A stretch of 64,000 nucleotides of DNA, from contig OW569347.1 of the NCBI GenBank assembly GCA_937625935.1, forward strand, positions 558,001 to 622,000, written 5' to 3'. Below are positions 11,143 to 21,642 of the stretch, one piece after another. Position 1 is the stretch's first letter. Every line of letters begins with the position of its first letter. Under the pieces are notes generated by a model, which saw only the letters and a list, made by a program, of their open reading frames with translations, made no database searches and was not told the DNA's origin. A program made the position numbers and the translations under genes. The stretch comes from Tetramitus jugosus. Lineage: Eukaryota; Heterolobosea; Eutetramitea; Acrasida; Vahlkampfiidae.

Positions 11143-11244
11143 CATATTTTGTTCGTTGCCATCGTAATTTTACCGTAAAGAAGCTTGCTGATATTTTCAC
11201 TGCATTGCCACAAAAAAGCAAACAATTTCGCATTATTTAGTAGT

Positions 11245-12846
11245 ATGACAGACGTAAGTGTAATAATAATGATAATCGTCTCACTTAGCTCTAAAACTAA
11301 CTCTCTTTTAGTTCGTAGACCAACCAGATTATTGTGGATACTTGAAAAAGAGAGGAGGAACCGTCAGGGGTTATCGAAGTAAGCGTTTCTTCGTCTTTTC
11401 CTTTCTTTTTGTAACATGGTACAAATCATTATTTTAACCTTCTTTATGAATAGAGAGATGGTTCGAACTCAGAGGGAAGCACTTGTACTATTTTAAAACT
11501 CAGAACCAGATTCAGTCTCCACAGGTTAGTTTGCTCATTTTTATCTTCAGGTGATTGTTTGAAAATTTAACGATGTTGTTGTTTAGAAACCTACTGGAGT
11601 GATATCTCTCATTGACACATCCATTGAGGAGAATCCAAAGGACAAGTACGGATTCCGAATCAAGGGAATTAATTTGGCCAGAGTTTACGAACTTCAAGCT
11701 GAAAACGAGCCTGAATACGGTTCTTGGCTACAAGAGATTGAGAAGGCAATCAACTATTCCCCTGAGAATGACGTTGATGGTCTCAACGAAATCAAGAACG
11801 AAATCTTGTCCAGCAAGGGAGAAAGTCAACAGATTTGGGCTGATGATTCCAAGAGGAGTTCAGTATCAATCGACGACTTTGAGTTGTTGTGTGTGATTGG
11901 ACGTGGTAGCTTTGGAAAGGTGATGAAGGTTATGCATAAGAAGGAAAAGCAAATCTATGCAATGAAGATATTGAAGAAAGATGTAATTGTTAAGGAGTCT
12001 ATGGTCGCACATACTTTGTCTGAAAAGAAGATCTTACAAGAAATGAACCATCCATTCATTGTCTCCTTAAAGTGTGCTTTCCAAACGGAATCAAAGTTGT
12101 ATCTCGTGTTGGACTTTTTGGCTGGAGGTGAACTCTTCTATCACTTGAAGGAAGACACAAAGTTCACGGTCGAAAGAGCCAAGTTCTACATTGCCAGTAT
12201 TGTTCTCGCTTTGGAGCATTTGCACAAGCACAATATCATCTATAGAGACCTGAAACCTGAGAATGTTGTGTTGAACAATGAAGGATACGCAGTCCTGACT
12301 GACTTTGGCTTGGCAAAGTCATCTGTAAATAGTACAAACCCAACGTATACCTTCTGTGGTACTCCAGAATACTTGGCACCCGAAATTCTCAAGGGCAATG
12401 GCCATGCTAAGGCTGTCGATTGGTGGAGCTTGGGAATTCTCCTGTATGAAATGTTGGTTGGTCTCCCGCCTTTCTATTCTGAGAATATCAAGGAGATGTA
12501 TGAGTTGATTCTCGCAGCACCACTCAAGTTCCCAAACTCTGTTCCAATGGACGCTCAGAATCTATTGAGAGGTTTGCTTGAGCGAGATGAGAAGAAAAGA
12601 CTCGGTGGTGGTGTTGCTGATGGTGCAGAGATTAGAGCTCACCCATTCTTCAGTGATATCAACTGGGAGAAGATGATCGACAAAGAACTTGAACCTCCAT
12701 TTGTTCCAAACATTAAGGATATGAAGACCTCAACAAAATACTTTGATGAAGAGTTTATATCAGAGCGACCTGTCGATACCTTCTGCGAGCCTATTGTTGA
12801 TCCCTCTGCAAAGACTGATTTTTCTGATTTCAACTTTTCAGCCTAA
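11245..12846 (+). CDS. Akt/PKB-like PH-domain AGC protein kinase, four exons
   Basis: Coding exons are 11245-11253, 11312-11378, 11454-11524 and 11587-12846, giving 468 residues. Exons 1-3 rebuild the start of a PH domain (GYLKKRGG, then KRWFELRG), completed in exon 4. The kinase domain follows: glycine loop GRGSFGKV, catalytic RDLKPEN, DFG, and the T-loop TFCGTPEYLAPE, with its PDK1-type threonine. The AGC tail ends FSDFNFSA. PH plus AGC architecture is that of RAC/Akt kinases, which are recruited by PI3K lipids at the plasma membrane. Oddly, the residue at the hydrophobic-motif phosphosite is Asn (12832-12834), not Ser/Thr. The first coding exon is only 9 nt (Met-Thr-Asp). SGK or another AGC subfamily remains possible, but the PH domain favours Akt. 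Confidence 0.93.
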
Positions 12847-12896
12847 AGGATTGGGAGGAAAAGTTTATGTCTTGGCAACGATTAAAATGTAACTAA

Positions 12897-14739
12897 CTAC
12901 TTTATCAGTCCTTGTCTCTTTAAGTCCATATAGGTCTTTTTGTTAAATACATTTCCCTCTTCATCCTCATACTCCTCCATGTCATCAGACTTCCATACAT
13001 GAGATCCCTCTTCCTTCTTTATCTTGTCCCACAATGCCCTCGCATCAGCAATCTTAGTGATCTGGTGGAAGTGCCTCGTGTTAGGAATACGCAAGCAACG
13101 CATGCCATTGGCATGTCTCCACTCTTGGAAATGCTTCTCAAATGCACGCGGTCCCCAATAGCTATAATTTCCACATATTTCACATGTAAACTCCTGATTC
13201 AGTCCATAGAACTTGTACAACCAGAATGGAATTGGTTTTCCATCCCATCCAAGTGGCAAATTGAGAGGATTCGATGATCCGATACTATCATCCTCGTCTC
13301 CCTCCTTCCTCCGTTCCATCGCTGTTTGAAGTCCTAATTTCTCTTCCATCATCTCTTCTCTGGCCAAATCATTCTGTATCTCCTCCCATGTTCTCACTTG
13401 TTTCTTTTCCAATTGAATCATTGTTGACTCAATCACATCAGATAACAGCCCTACTAACATGGAACACACAACTTCATACTTTGCAATTTGTTTCATCAGT
13501 TCAGTATTAATCTTTTTTCCTTTTCTTCTGTGTCTTGTTCTCTTCTTTTGTTCCTTTGTGTTTGTTGATCCTTGTTCCGTTGCAGTCGTAGCTCCCTTTT
13601 GCTCTTCTTTTGATGAATCTTCATGGTTCTTTTTCTTGGCGTTGTTATCATTGTTGTCGTTGACTTGTTGCTCACTTGATTGTGTCAAATTCCTCGGTTG
13701 ATTCACCGTGTTTGAGATGGTTTCATAACCCGGTACGTCACCCCTATTCCACTTGAGCTCAAAATCACTATTCGTCTTGTTCAGCATCTGATCCAAGTCT
13801 GACAATGGCTGAGTCTTTTGATAGAACTGAACCAAATAATCATACAATTGCTTCAAATAATTCAAGTATGGATCATTGCACTTTCTTCCATTTTCAATCG
13901 TACTAAAATGCGACAATTGACTCAAATAGGTTAAATAATCCATTGTCTGAGTGACACTGTCCTGACTGTGATCATCAGTCTTCATCTTCTGTTTTTCACT
14001 GTTCATCTTGAGTATCATGGGTAGATTGATATACATCTGATACAGGTGATTCAAATCCACAAATCGACCATAGTGCTCCTCACCTGTAAACTGCACCTGT
14101 GTTTCAATCTTTTGTTGAAGTTGTCTCGATGCCTGTTCCAACGCCATTTCTTCCATTGCAATCTCGTCCAACACACTTGTCGCACCACCACCACTACCAA
14201 CACTACTACCACTAGCAGTCGAAGAAGCAGTATTGTTATTTGATGATACATCGACATCATGTTCTTGATCCAATGGCCCAGTCAACATGTTCATTGCTAG
14301 CTGATCATCCATCATGGACACTGCAAATTTCGAATGATACTGAATCAATGATTGTAATTGAGTATCGAATTGACTCATTGTGTCATTAATGGAATCACCA
14401 GTAATTGATTTTAGTTCCTTGTCTCTGTATGATTCCTCATCTTCATCTTCATTCACTGGCTCATCATCAATTTCATCGTACAGTCGGAGTAATTGTTTCG
14501 AATGAGATTGAATGGAGGAGAGATGATCGTTGATTCTGTGATTTTGAAAGAGTGTTGCCTTGTGCTGTTTCGATGTGTCTTGTGTTAGCTCTGTTGTTGT
14601 TTAACCAAAAAAAAACACATGTGAGAACAATGAATGTACATACAGATTTGGCCTTGTGTTGAAACTCGTAGACGATGCCTCTGACGGATTGTTCAATATC
14701 GATATGGTGCTGTCGTGTTTGATCAAGATAGGTAGACAT
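12897..14739 (-). CDS. SF3A3: Splicing factor 3A subunit 3 (SF3a60/Prp9)
   Basis: Exon 1 is 14644-14739 and exon 2 is 12897-14588, separated by a 55-nt intron (GTATGT...ACAGAG). The acceptor is fixed by frame: only the AG ending at 14589 keeps phase 0. The 595-residue product ends with the family-defining U1-type zinc finger (CEICGNYSYWG...HFQEWRH), then GMRCLRIPNTRHFHQITKI and a terminal LKRQGLIK. SF3A3 is part of the U2 snRNP SF3a complex and is needed for branch-site recognition. The middle carries Asn/Ser/Gly-rich and Lys/Glu-rich insertions. It converges on the AGC kinase, whose stop is about 50 bp away. Confidence 0.95.
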
Positions 14740-14858
14740 GTGTGCTTCGAGTGTGAATGGTGTTGATTTTTTGGGAGTTTTTTGTGTTTGATCGTTCAGA
14801 GTTTTGCTCGAAGTTTTTTGTTCGATCACACTTCACCGACATGATTGAACAAGGTTCT

Positions 14859-15589
14859 TTATCGTTGTTGGTTGTGGTTGTATTGGAGAGGAGATTGAAT
14901 TGGATTGTCTCTCTCATGCTCGTAGGATAGAGAGTAAATGTCCTGAACTCCTTGGGTCGTACCTTCTGACAGAGTTGTATGCGATTCATAAGCTCGTTGA
15001 TATCCATGTATCGAGTGTATAGAGGTGAACAACCGACTCCACAACTCCTTATTCCCTCCTCGATCGCCCTCAATCGCTTTTTCGTTTTTGGATTCAGCTG
15101 TGCTCAACTTTACTTGAAGACTTGGAGGGTAATCAGGAGTAGCCTTAAGGAATGACATGTTCTTTATGCAACAGCTAGTCCAATTGGGCGATGGTTGAAG
15201 GTATGAAATCTTTACTGCACTCATGAGAAAGGATTTATCTTTGACATACTGTCCAACTTCAATTGAGTGCCAATTCTGAGCATCATCTTCGTAATGTGCG
15301 TCTTTCATAAGCCTCAAACGTGAGACCAGAGTGATCCACTCTGAGCTTTCCATCTCACAATACTGTATCGTTATAAAACAGCAATAGTAGTTCCTAAAGG
15401 TGATACGCTCAATCTTTGCCCATACCATTCATTAGCAACCAGATTCGAATGAACAAAAACACATGCACAACCTGCATAACTAACCATTGAAGGAACATCA
15501 AAATACAAAATCTGTGATAATGTACAAGGTCTAATCTCTGTAGATTTTTCAACAGGTTTCAAACTGAACGGAACAGGTATCAACTTCAT
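14859..15589 (-). CDS. NICN1: Nicolin-1-like tubulin polyglutamylase complex subunit
   Basis: Exon 1 is 15485-15589 and exon 2 is 14859-15413, with a 71-nt phase-0 intron opening GTTAGT, for 219 residues. The segment ERITFRNYY, then a tryptophan-containing strand, then LQPSPNW matches the pattern recalled for nicolin-1 (ITFKNYY, RQPSPLW), and the C-terminus keeps a DI-x-x-LSY ending. Length agrees with the family (about 213). Nicolin-1 is a subunit of the neuronal-type tubulin polyglutamylase complex, which modifies axonemal and other stable microtubules; this fits a cell that can build flagella. The gene sits 119 bp upstream of the SF3A3 start on the same strand. Confidence 0.85.
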
Positions 15590-15708
15590 GTCCTTCTTCC
15601 AATCACAGTTTCAGATTAACACGTTTCCGTAGTTTGTTCACACTGGCTCAAGAATCGGTGAAACTTTTTCCACCAACCAAAAAAAACGCAAGAAACAAAT
15701 CAGAGAAA

Positions 15709-16581
15709 ATGATGCGTCATCGTTTATTATCACCACAAATGATCTCAATTGCACGAAAACACATTTGTCTCAATGTGCGATCCTCACCCACTATGACCAT
15801 CACCACCACTCTCCACAACAATACTCAACTCGCCAACAAGCAAACCAATCACCAGCAACAACAACAACAACAAAACAACAGTGCAAATGCGACTCACACT
15901 AATAATCATATCAATAATCAGCAAACAAAGAACAACAACTCTTCAACAGCACAGCAACAACAACAACAACAATCCATTTTCAACATGACTGAAGAAGAAT
16001 TGAAACAAAACATTCCCAAATTCTCTAATCAAGACTCTGAAAAATTGGAAAAAATGTTGCAAGATATTCTCAGTGGTAAACAACAAACATCATCATCATC
16101 ACAGTCATCACAATCATCATCATCATCAGACTATCGACCCATCATGATCATCAACGTTGTCCTGTTGGCCCTATTCGTCACTAGTCTTCTCATGAGATAT
16201 AGAGACGAGTTGATGCATGATATGACAAAGGAGTTGTTGGTTGATACGAGAGATGAGTTGGGCAATGAATTGTTGAGATTGAAGCAGAGTCGATTGGATT
16301 TGATTGAATCATTGTTGAATTCGTCTGATGCTCATCCTGCACTGTGCAATGCAAAGTGTCAAAAGTTTGTGCAAGAGTGGAGAGAGAGAATGGAACAGGA
16401 GGACCAATCTGCTGTGAATCAGATTGTGGCTGATTCGTTGGCCCATTTGAACAAGAAGCCAAGCAAGATGAGCATTTTGGAATCGAGTAGGAATGCACCA
16501 ACAACAACAGCAGCAGCTACTGCTACCAGCGCTCCTACTGAAGCTCCACAAACGTCCAATAAATCTTCAAGAATGATTTAA
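15709..16581 (+). CDS. Q/N-rich single-pass membrane protein, probably mitochondrial
   Basis: 290 residues from the ATG-ATG at 15709; the longer frame upstream starts at TTG. The N-terminus is basic and hydroxylated with no acids for about 30 residues, which suggests a mitochondrial presequence. Poly-Gln and Asn/His tracts follow (15850-15975), then an acidic helix, a Ser run, one transmembrane segment (IMIINVVLLALFVTSLLM) and a charged helical C-terminus with Thr/Ala-rich end. No family is recognised. It diverges from the nicolin-1 gene, with about 120 bp between start codons. Confidence 0.8.
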   Translation: MMRHRLLSPQMISIARKHICLNVRSSPTMTITTTLHNNTQLANKQTNHQQQQQQQNNSANATHTNNHINNQQTKNNNSSTAQQQQQQQSIFNMTEEELKQNIPKFSNQDSEKLEKMLQDILSGKQQTSSSSQSSQSSSSSDYRPIMIINVVLLALFVTSLLMRYRDELMHDMTKELLVDTRDELGNELLRLKQSRLDLIESLLNSSDAHPALCNAKCQKFVQEWRERMEQEDQSAVNQIVADSLAHLNKKPSKMSILESSRNAPTTTAAATATSAPTEAPQTSNKSSRMI

Positions 16582-16807
16582 ATGAACAACAACAACAAAT
16601 ACGAATTTCAATAAAACAAGAGTTCTTTTTGGTGAATTTGTAAGGACAAGGTACGAAGTGTTGTCCTTGTTGTTTTTTTTAATTTGATATTTTTGATTGG
16701 GTTGGGTGGTTGTTGGGTGAATAATAGGATAGACTATTGGGAGAGAATGGAGATGATGAAAGAAACAAACTTGGTGCTTGTTTCTGATGATTGTGTAACA
16801 GAGTATT

Positions 16808-17110
16808 TTAGTTTTGATCGGCAATTTCTCTTTCCAAGACGTTATATAACAACAGTTTCTCAATCAAGTCGACATGGGTCAGAACCATTCTTCTGCAGCA
16901 ATATCTCTTCAACTCGAGCTCGTTCAGTGCATCACTGTAGACAATGATAATTGTGATGATGTTAGAATTTTGTTATTTGGTAACACAAAAAGAATGTCAT
17001 GTGAAAGAAACATACCCAGGTGTCTTTTCAGCCTCAAGCAATTTGAGATATTGATCCCATTTGTTACCAATGACCTTGCCACAAGTGAAGCATCTAACAG
17101 GTATAATCAT
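16808..17110 (-). CDS. RPB10: RNA polymerases I/II/III subunit RPB10 (RPABC5)
   Basis: Exon 1 is 17016-17110 and exon 2 is 16808-16934, with an 81-nt intron (GTATGT...CTACAG) in phase 2; product 73 residues. It begins [18 protein letters not shown] and continues with [11 protein letters not shown] and [10 protein letters not shown], the canonical RPB10 signature with the CxxC and CC zinc ligands. RPB10 is a zinc-binding subunit shared by the three nuclear RNA polymerases. The frame stays open upstream to 17248 by chance; the universal MIIPVRCF start argues for ATG 17110, in AAAAATG context. Confidence 0.97.
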
Positions 17111-17201
17111 TTTTCCTCGTTTTTTGTGTTTGTGATTTTTTGCGCAAATTTCAGTGCTCAAAGAACAGTTTGAAGTGAAATATTCTGTCGTTTTACTCCG
17201 A

Positions 17202-18205
17202 CTACAGAGCGGACAAATCATCCAAGTCGCTGTCGGATAGAGTCTCACCAGAGGAGAGATCGGAATCAGACAAGTCCAGAAGCTCTCTTGTTCTCTTAGA
17301 GTACTTCAATGAATTCTTGGATGATTTGGGCTTTGGTTTAGAGCCTTCCTTATTGTTTCCAGAGCTCCTTGGTAGAGTATGTGTGAGGTCATGAGGTTGA
17401 GTTCAGAGTTTGTATTCAGAATGTAATCTACATAACTTGCGTCAGGGATTGAAAATATTAGATAGATTCATCAAATAATTAGTGTCTAAATACCTTTGAG
17501 TCCTCTTATTTGGTCTTGGAGAGAATCGATTTCCTTTGTCTTATCTTGAACATACTCTACAAACTCACTTCTCGTTGATTTTAACTTGTCATTCTCACTC
17601 TCTAGCAGGTCCTTGTATTTATCAATTTGTGAAATGTATTCTCTCTCAAGCTGTCTCAAGTATGGATTCGATCTCCCAACTAAGTCGGTCTCCAATAGAT
17701 ATGCTTGAGATCCAATGGGACCAGTATCAATTGGAGAATTTCGATCTTCAGACACAGTAGATGTTAGAATATCTTTCCTAAGAATCGAACTTCTTCGTGT
17801 TTGCTCTAGATTTGGTGCTTGGACCTCGTTCTTATCGGCTGATCCTCCTTGTGACATAGCTTGTTGTCTTTCAAGAAGTGATAATTGTTTCTTCATTATC
17901 TTCATTTCCTTTCTCTTGAGTTTTACGAACTTTTTCACCTTTGATCGAAGTATCTTCTTCTCATGCTTAAGCTCTTTGACCTGTTCTCCCAAGGTTGAGA
18001 CTTTATTGTTCAATCCCCAACGTTAAATATCAAGTATGATGTAACACTTCGAAGGAACTGACTTACTTTCTTCTTGATACTCGAGCTCTCTCCTTGCAAA
18101 TTCTCTCTTGTACACTTCAATGTACCTTCTCAAGCGTAGAATTGTCGTATCCTTGGACTTCAAGGATGATTTGAGCTCTATAATCTGATGCTCCCACTCT
18201 TCCAT
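17202..18205 (-). CDS. Coiled-coil protein with acidic SDSD tail, three exons
   Basis: Proposed exons are 18067-18205, 17494-18000 and 17202-17344, giving 262 residues. The first intron (66 nt, GTAAGT...AAAG) is secure by frame. The second (149 nt, 17345-17493) is chosen because its phase-1 join leads into a protein-like tail containing [13 protein letters not shown] and ending DDLSAL; other acceptors shift frame or hit stops. Heptad-rich Lys/Glu/Leu helices dominate residues 1-70 and 140-200. No family is recognised. Its start lies 198 bp from the start of the divergent secreted-protein gene on the plus strand. Confidence 0.7.
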
Positions 18206-18403
18206 AATTTACACTTATTTTTTCTGTCCATTGAAATTCTCTTGGGCGGGAAGAAACGGTTGCACCATCTTCGGCCGATCGACATTGTAGATGACATTAT
18301 TTCTCCCGTCGAACTCCCACAAAGGGAGTTATCTCGCATCCGAGAACACAAAATTCTCTTCTTGACATCATCCACTTTTTTCTGCAAACACGCACATACA
18401 GAC

Positions 18404-18859
18404 ATGTTGAAGCTTAGCTCCGGTGCCTTCTTGGCTGCTCTTCTCTTGGCAACCACCCTCGTGTTGATTTTCTTTACTGGCGACATCTCTGCTGCTAGAT
18501 CCAGAATCATGAGAGGAAAACCAATAAAGTATCATCGTCGTCATTACTCTTTGGGAGAAGCCATTCCTGCCGCTTTCCTCAAGTCAACCTTTGAACCTGA
18601 AGGAGGAAATATTCCTTCACTGACAAAGAGATTGCAATCCTATCAAATGGTTCAAAGTGATGCGATTCACAAGAGTGGCACTCCAAAGAAGAAGCCTTCT
18701 ACTCCACCACCTACATCTGTTCCAGATTGGGATTATTGGGGTGACAATGTCATTCCTGCAAGATTTTTGACCAAGACTGCTCCACAGAACATTGCTCTTC
18801 AGAAACCAACAGGACAAGTGATTCGCTTGATGGCAAAGAAGCAGGCCATGATGGTGTAA
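18404..18859 (+). CDS. Small secreted protein with two internal IPA-FL motifs
   Basis: 151 residues from ATG 18404 (the longer upstream frame has no good signal). A clear signal peptide is present: AFLAALLLATTLVLIFF then GDISA. The mature part is basic and Pro-rich and contains two related motifs, EAIPAAFLKS and NVIPARFLTK, about 60 residues apart, each preceded by an aromatic or glycine stretch. The second runs into APQNIAL. No known fold is recognised; it could be a secreted or lysosomal accessory protein. Confidence 0.7.
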   Translation: MLKLSSGAFLAALLLATTLVLIFFTGDISAARSRIMRGKPIKYHRRHYSLGEAIPAAFLKSTFEPEGGNIPSLTKRLQSYQMVQSDAIHKSGTPKKKPSTPPPTSVPDWDYWGDNVIPARFLTKTAPQNIALQKPTGQVIRLMAKKQAMMV

Positions 18860-18943
18860 AGCTCTCCTGAAAAGTTTTTGCAATAAAGCATCTCGAAGGA
18901 TGTAAGCTTTCACGAAGTTCAGATATTTTTCTATTAGTGAACA

Positions 18944-19954
18944 ATGTCCTCTTGTTGTCTGGTTGAAGGCAAATCACTTGACAAAAAAATGAAAGTAATC
19001 ATTTTGGCTGCTGGTTATGGCACTCGGATGCAAAAGGATATTGCTGATCTGGAGAGATCGAATCCAGATGGGTATCAACAGTATAAGCACTTGCTCGGAA
19101 TTCCAAAACCCTTATTGCCACTGAGTCAATTGCCCCTGATTGACTATTGGATCCAATCGATTGATTGTTTGAATCAAAAGCTTCAAAAGACACTCATTAG
19201 CAAGGAACGTGATGTTTTTATTGTGACCAACAATGTGTTTTACCCTCAGTTCCAGGAATGGTGTCAAAAGTCTCATTTCCCTCTGGAGAATGTGTTGAAT
19301 GATGGCACAGGGTCGAACAATGATCGACTAGGAGCCATAGCCGATATCCAGTTTGCAATATCGCACTACAGACGAGAGCAACAAGAGGAAGAAGATTTGA
19401 TGATCATTGGAGGTGATACTCTATTCTCTGATTGCTTCCATAGTGACATGTTGAGTCGTATCATGACAAAGGAAGGTTTCTCGAGTCAGGAATGCAAGCG
19501 ACCAGTCTTGTTGTACTATACGTTGAGTCCTTTGGTCAACATCAGTGAAAAGGGTATCATAGAGGTAGCTCCAATGGAGGATCTGGAGAACAACGATGAG
19601 CTAACACCAATGAAAGTTGTCAAATTCCTCGAAAAACCAAAGCCACACGAAACAGAGTCCCGCTTGGCTAGTCCATGCTTTTATTTGCTTGACAAAGCAT
19701 CAGTTCCTCTCGTTCAATCATTCCTGGATCAGATCAATATCGATGCTACTACGTCATCCAACGATTCTGTTGTTACAGTTGACAACAGTTATCTGAGAGA
19801 TGCACCAGGACACTTTGTGCGATATCTGACACAAGTGCAACCAACCATTGCATGCTACCAGATTGAACAACGGTTCGATGTGGGACACTTGAATGAGTAC
19901 ATTGAAACAGATGAGTACTGGAAGAATCATCATATTGACACCTCTTCTCACTAG
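18944..19954 (+). CDS. Sugar-phosphate nucleotidyltransferase family protein
   Basis: 336 residues. Met16 begins VIILAAGYGTRM, the nucleotide-binding loop of the NTP_transferase family; IPKPLLPL follows (the usual KPmlPv lysine motif) and GGDTLF supplies the metal-binding Asp. Such enzymes condense a sugar-1-phosphate with an NTP to make NDP-sugars; the substrate here cannot be read from sequence. The first ATG (18944) gives a short extra N-terminus; ATG 18989 opens directly on the Rossmann strand. No left-handed beta-helix domain is seen at the C-terminus. Confidence 0.85.
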   Translation: MSSCCLVEGKSLDKKMKVIILAAGYGTRMQKDIADLERSNPDGYQQYKHLLGIPKPLLPLSQLPLIDYWIQSIDCLNQKLQKTLISKERDVFIVTNNVFYPQFQEWCQKSHFPLENVLNDGTGSNNDRLGAIADIQFAISHYRREQQEEEDLMIIGGDTLFSDCFHSDMLSRIMTKEGFSSQECKRPVLLYYTLSPLVNISEKGIIEVAPMEDLENNDELTPMKVVKFLEKPKPHETESRLASPCFYLLDKASVPLVQSFLDQINIDATTSSNDSVVTVDNSYLRDAPGHFVRYLTQVQPTIACYQIEQRFDVGHLNEYIETDEYWKNHHIDTSSH

Positions 19955-20036
19955 TTGTATTCGTTTCCTTCCTTGATAAAAAAGCAAGCATTCACTTGAA
20001 CTTTTCTCATTTTGGATCGAAAAACACACCAAGAAA

Positions 20037-21543
20037 ATGCTCCTCAAAAACAAGCGCCAATCACAGCAATGCCTGTGGCAACACTACAGGCATCGCCCTC
20101 ATCAACACAAATCATTGTCATGGATCATCACCACAAACAAACATAATCATGGATCGCAACAGCAACTGAGAAACATGGCGCTTGCACCACCTCCCAAAAC
20201 GTATGTCTTTCCACCTACTCAGCTATAGCTTTCATTGACTTTTTTCTTTTCGTAGCTTTCCTCTTGTGTTAGCTTTAATCTTACTCTGTTTATTTTATTG
20301 TTTGTTCATTAGTGTTGTTTTTGATAAGGAGGTTCACATGATGCACAAGAACTATTCTGCTACGTTGACTCACCAGGCTCAATTCGACTATTTGAGAGAT
20401 GAGATGACTGAGAACATGTTGGAGAGAATTCCATTGATCTCTCGAAGTTTTCCCAAAGTGGCTGAAATTGGTAGTGGAAAAGGCTATTTCCTATCCAAGC
20501 TACTCAAGCAGTATCCTATAGAAAGTAGCTCTTCAAGCCAGAATAACAAGGATAATGATGAACTTGATGAGAATAGTTCATTGTTTCAATCATTGATGAA
20601 AAGATCAAACAGCAGTGGTACATTGACATCTTCAACGACACGTTATCCAATTGAAGATTTGGGAATAGAGTACTATGCCATGTGTGATGATTCTGAATTG
20701 TTGTTGCGCAAGGATGATTTTGGTTTGCAGTGGACGGATCCTGATCCAGCGATATCTTCTCGATTCATTGGTGCATCCAATACTGCATCTATTATTCAAT
20801 CAGCCAAGATTATACGAGAACAACAGCAGCAGCAGGATCAAGAATCAAAGGCAATTACAATCGATAAAATCAAGTTGAACACATTGGACACGAACGATTC
20901 GACAGCGCAAGTACTTGGCGATTTTGGAAAGTTGCCATTTGAGGAAAGGTCAATGGATTTGGTGTTGGGAGGTGTTTATATGCATTGGATTAATAATTTA
21001 CAGGGATATTTGGCTAACATCAGAAGTATTTTGAGGCCAGATGGAGCATTTATGGGCGCAATGCTCGGAGGCGATACATTGCATGAACTGAGAACGAGTT
21101 TTGTATTGGCAGAGCAGGAGAGAGAAGGAGGTGTCAGTCCACATGTCTCCCCACTTGTTTCGATCCGTGACGCAGGTAATTTGTTGGCTGGGGCTGGATT
21201 CTCGATACCTACTATTGACAGCGATGTTTTGACTGTGTATTATCCAGATGCTTTCACATTAATGAATCATTTGCAAGCCATGGGTGAGAATAATTGTTTA
21301 TTAGCTCGAAGACCAAACCTGTCTAGAGAAACCATCTATGCAGCCGCAGCCCTATACGATTCATTGTTTAGAACAGAGAAGGGTGTGCCAGCCACCTTTG
21401 AAATTATTTATATGATTGGTTGGGCACCTGATCCAAGTCAGAAAAAGGCAGCCAGACGTGGTTCTGCACAGATTCATTTAAAGGATTTGGCCAGAGAAAT
21501 GGGCACAAGCGTTCATGTGGCAGCAGAGCCAGAAGAACAATAA
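20037..21543 (+). CDS. NDUFAF5: NDUFAF5-like complex I assembly methyltransferase-fold enzyme
   Basis: Exon 1 is 20037-20200 and exon 2 is 20313-21543, separated by a 112-nt intron (GTATGT...CATTAG) in phase 2; 464 residues. Exon 1 is a basic, acid-poor mitochondrial presequence. Exon 2 begins VVFDKEVHMMHKN, matching the conserved F-D-R/K start of NDUFAF5, then AEIGSGKGYF (SAM-binding loop), LGGVYMHWINNL and GGDTLHELR. The family hydroxylates an arginine of a complex I subunit in the mitochondrial matrix. An Asn/Ser/Gln-rich insertion separates the SAM loop from the rest, which makes the protein longer than the animal one (about 345). Confidence 0.93.
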
Positions 21544-21642
21544 AGTGTATTCCATTTTGCTCGTAGTTCAACCACAAAGAAGTGAATATCATCGCCAACA
21601 AACACCTCTCAAAAATATAGTACAATGCATTCGAACAAGTCT

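Noticed and set aside
10991-11240. Short frames on both strands crossing tRNA-Gln
   Set aside because: They overlap a fully base-paired tRNA and have no independent coding support.
15394-15425. A 32-nt intron in the nicolin-1 gene (GTATGG...TTTAG)
   Set aside because: It would remove the conserved ITFRNYY strand; the 71-nt intron 15414-15484 keeps it and is of normal size.
17111-17248. N-terminal extension of RPB10 to an upstream ATG at 17248
   Set aside because: RPB10 universally starts at MIIPV; the upstream frame is open by chance and runs toward the neighbouring gene's last exon.
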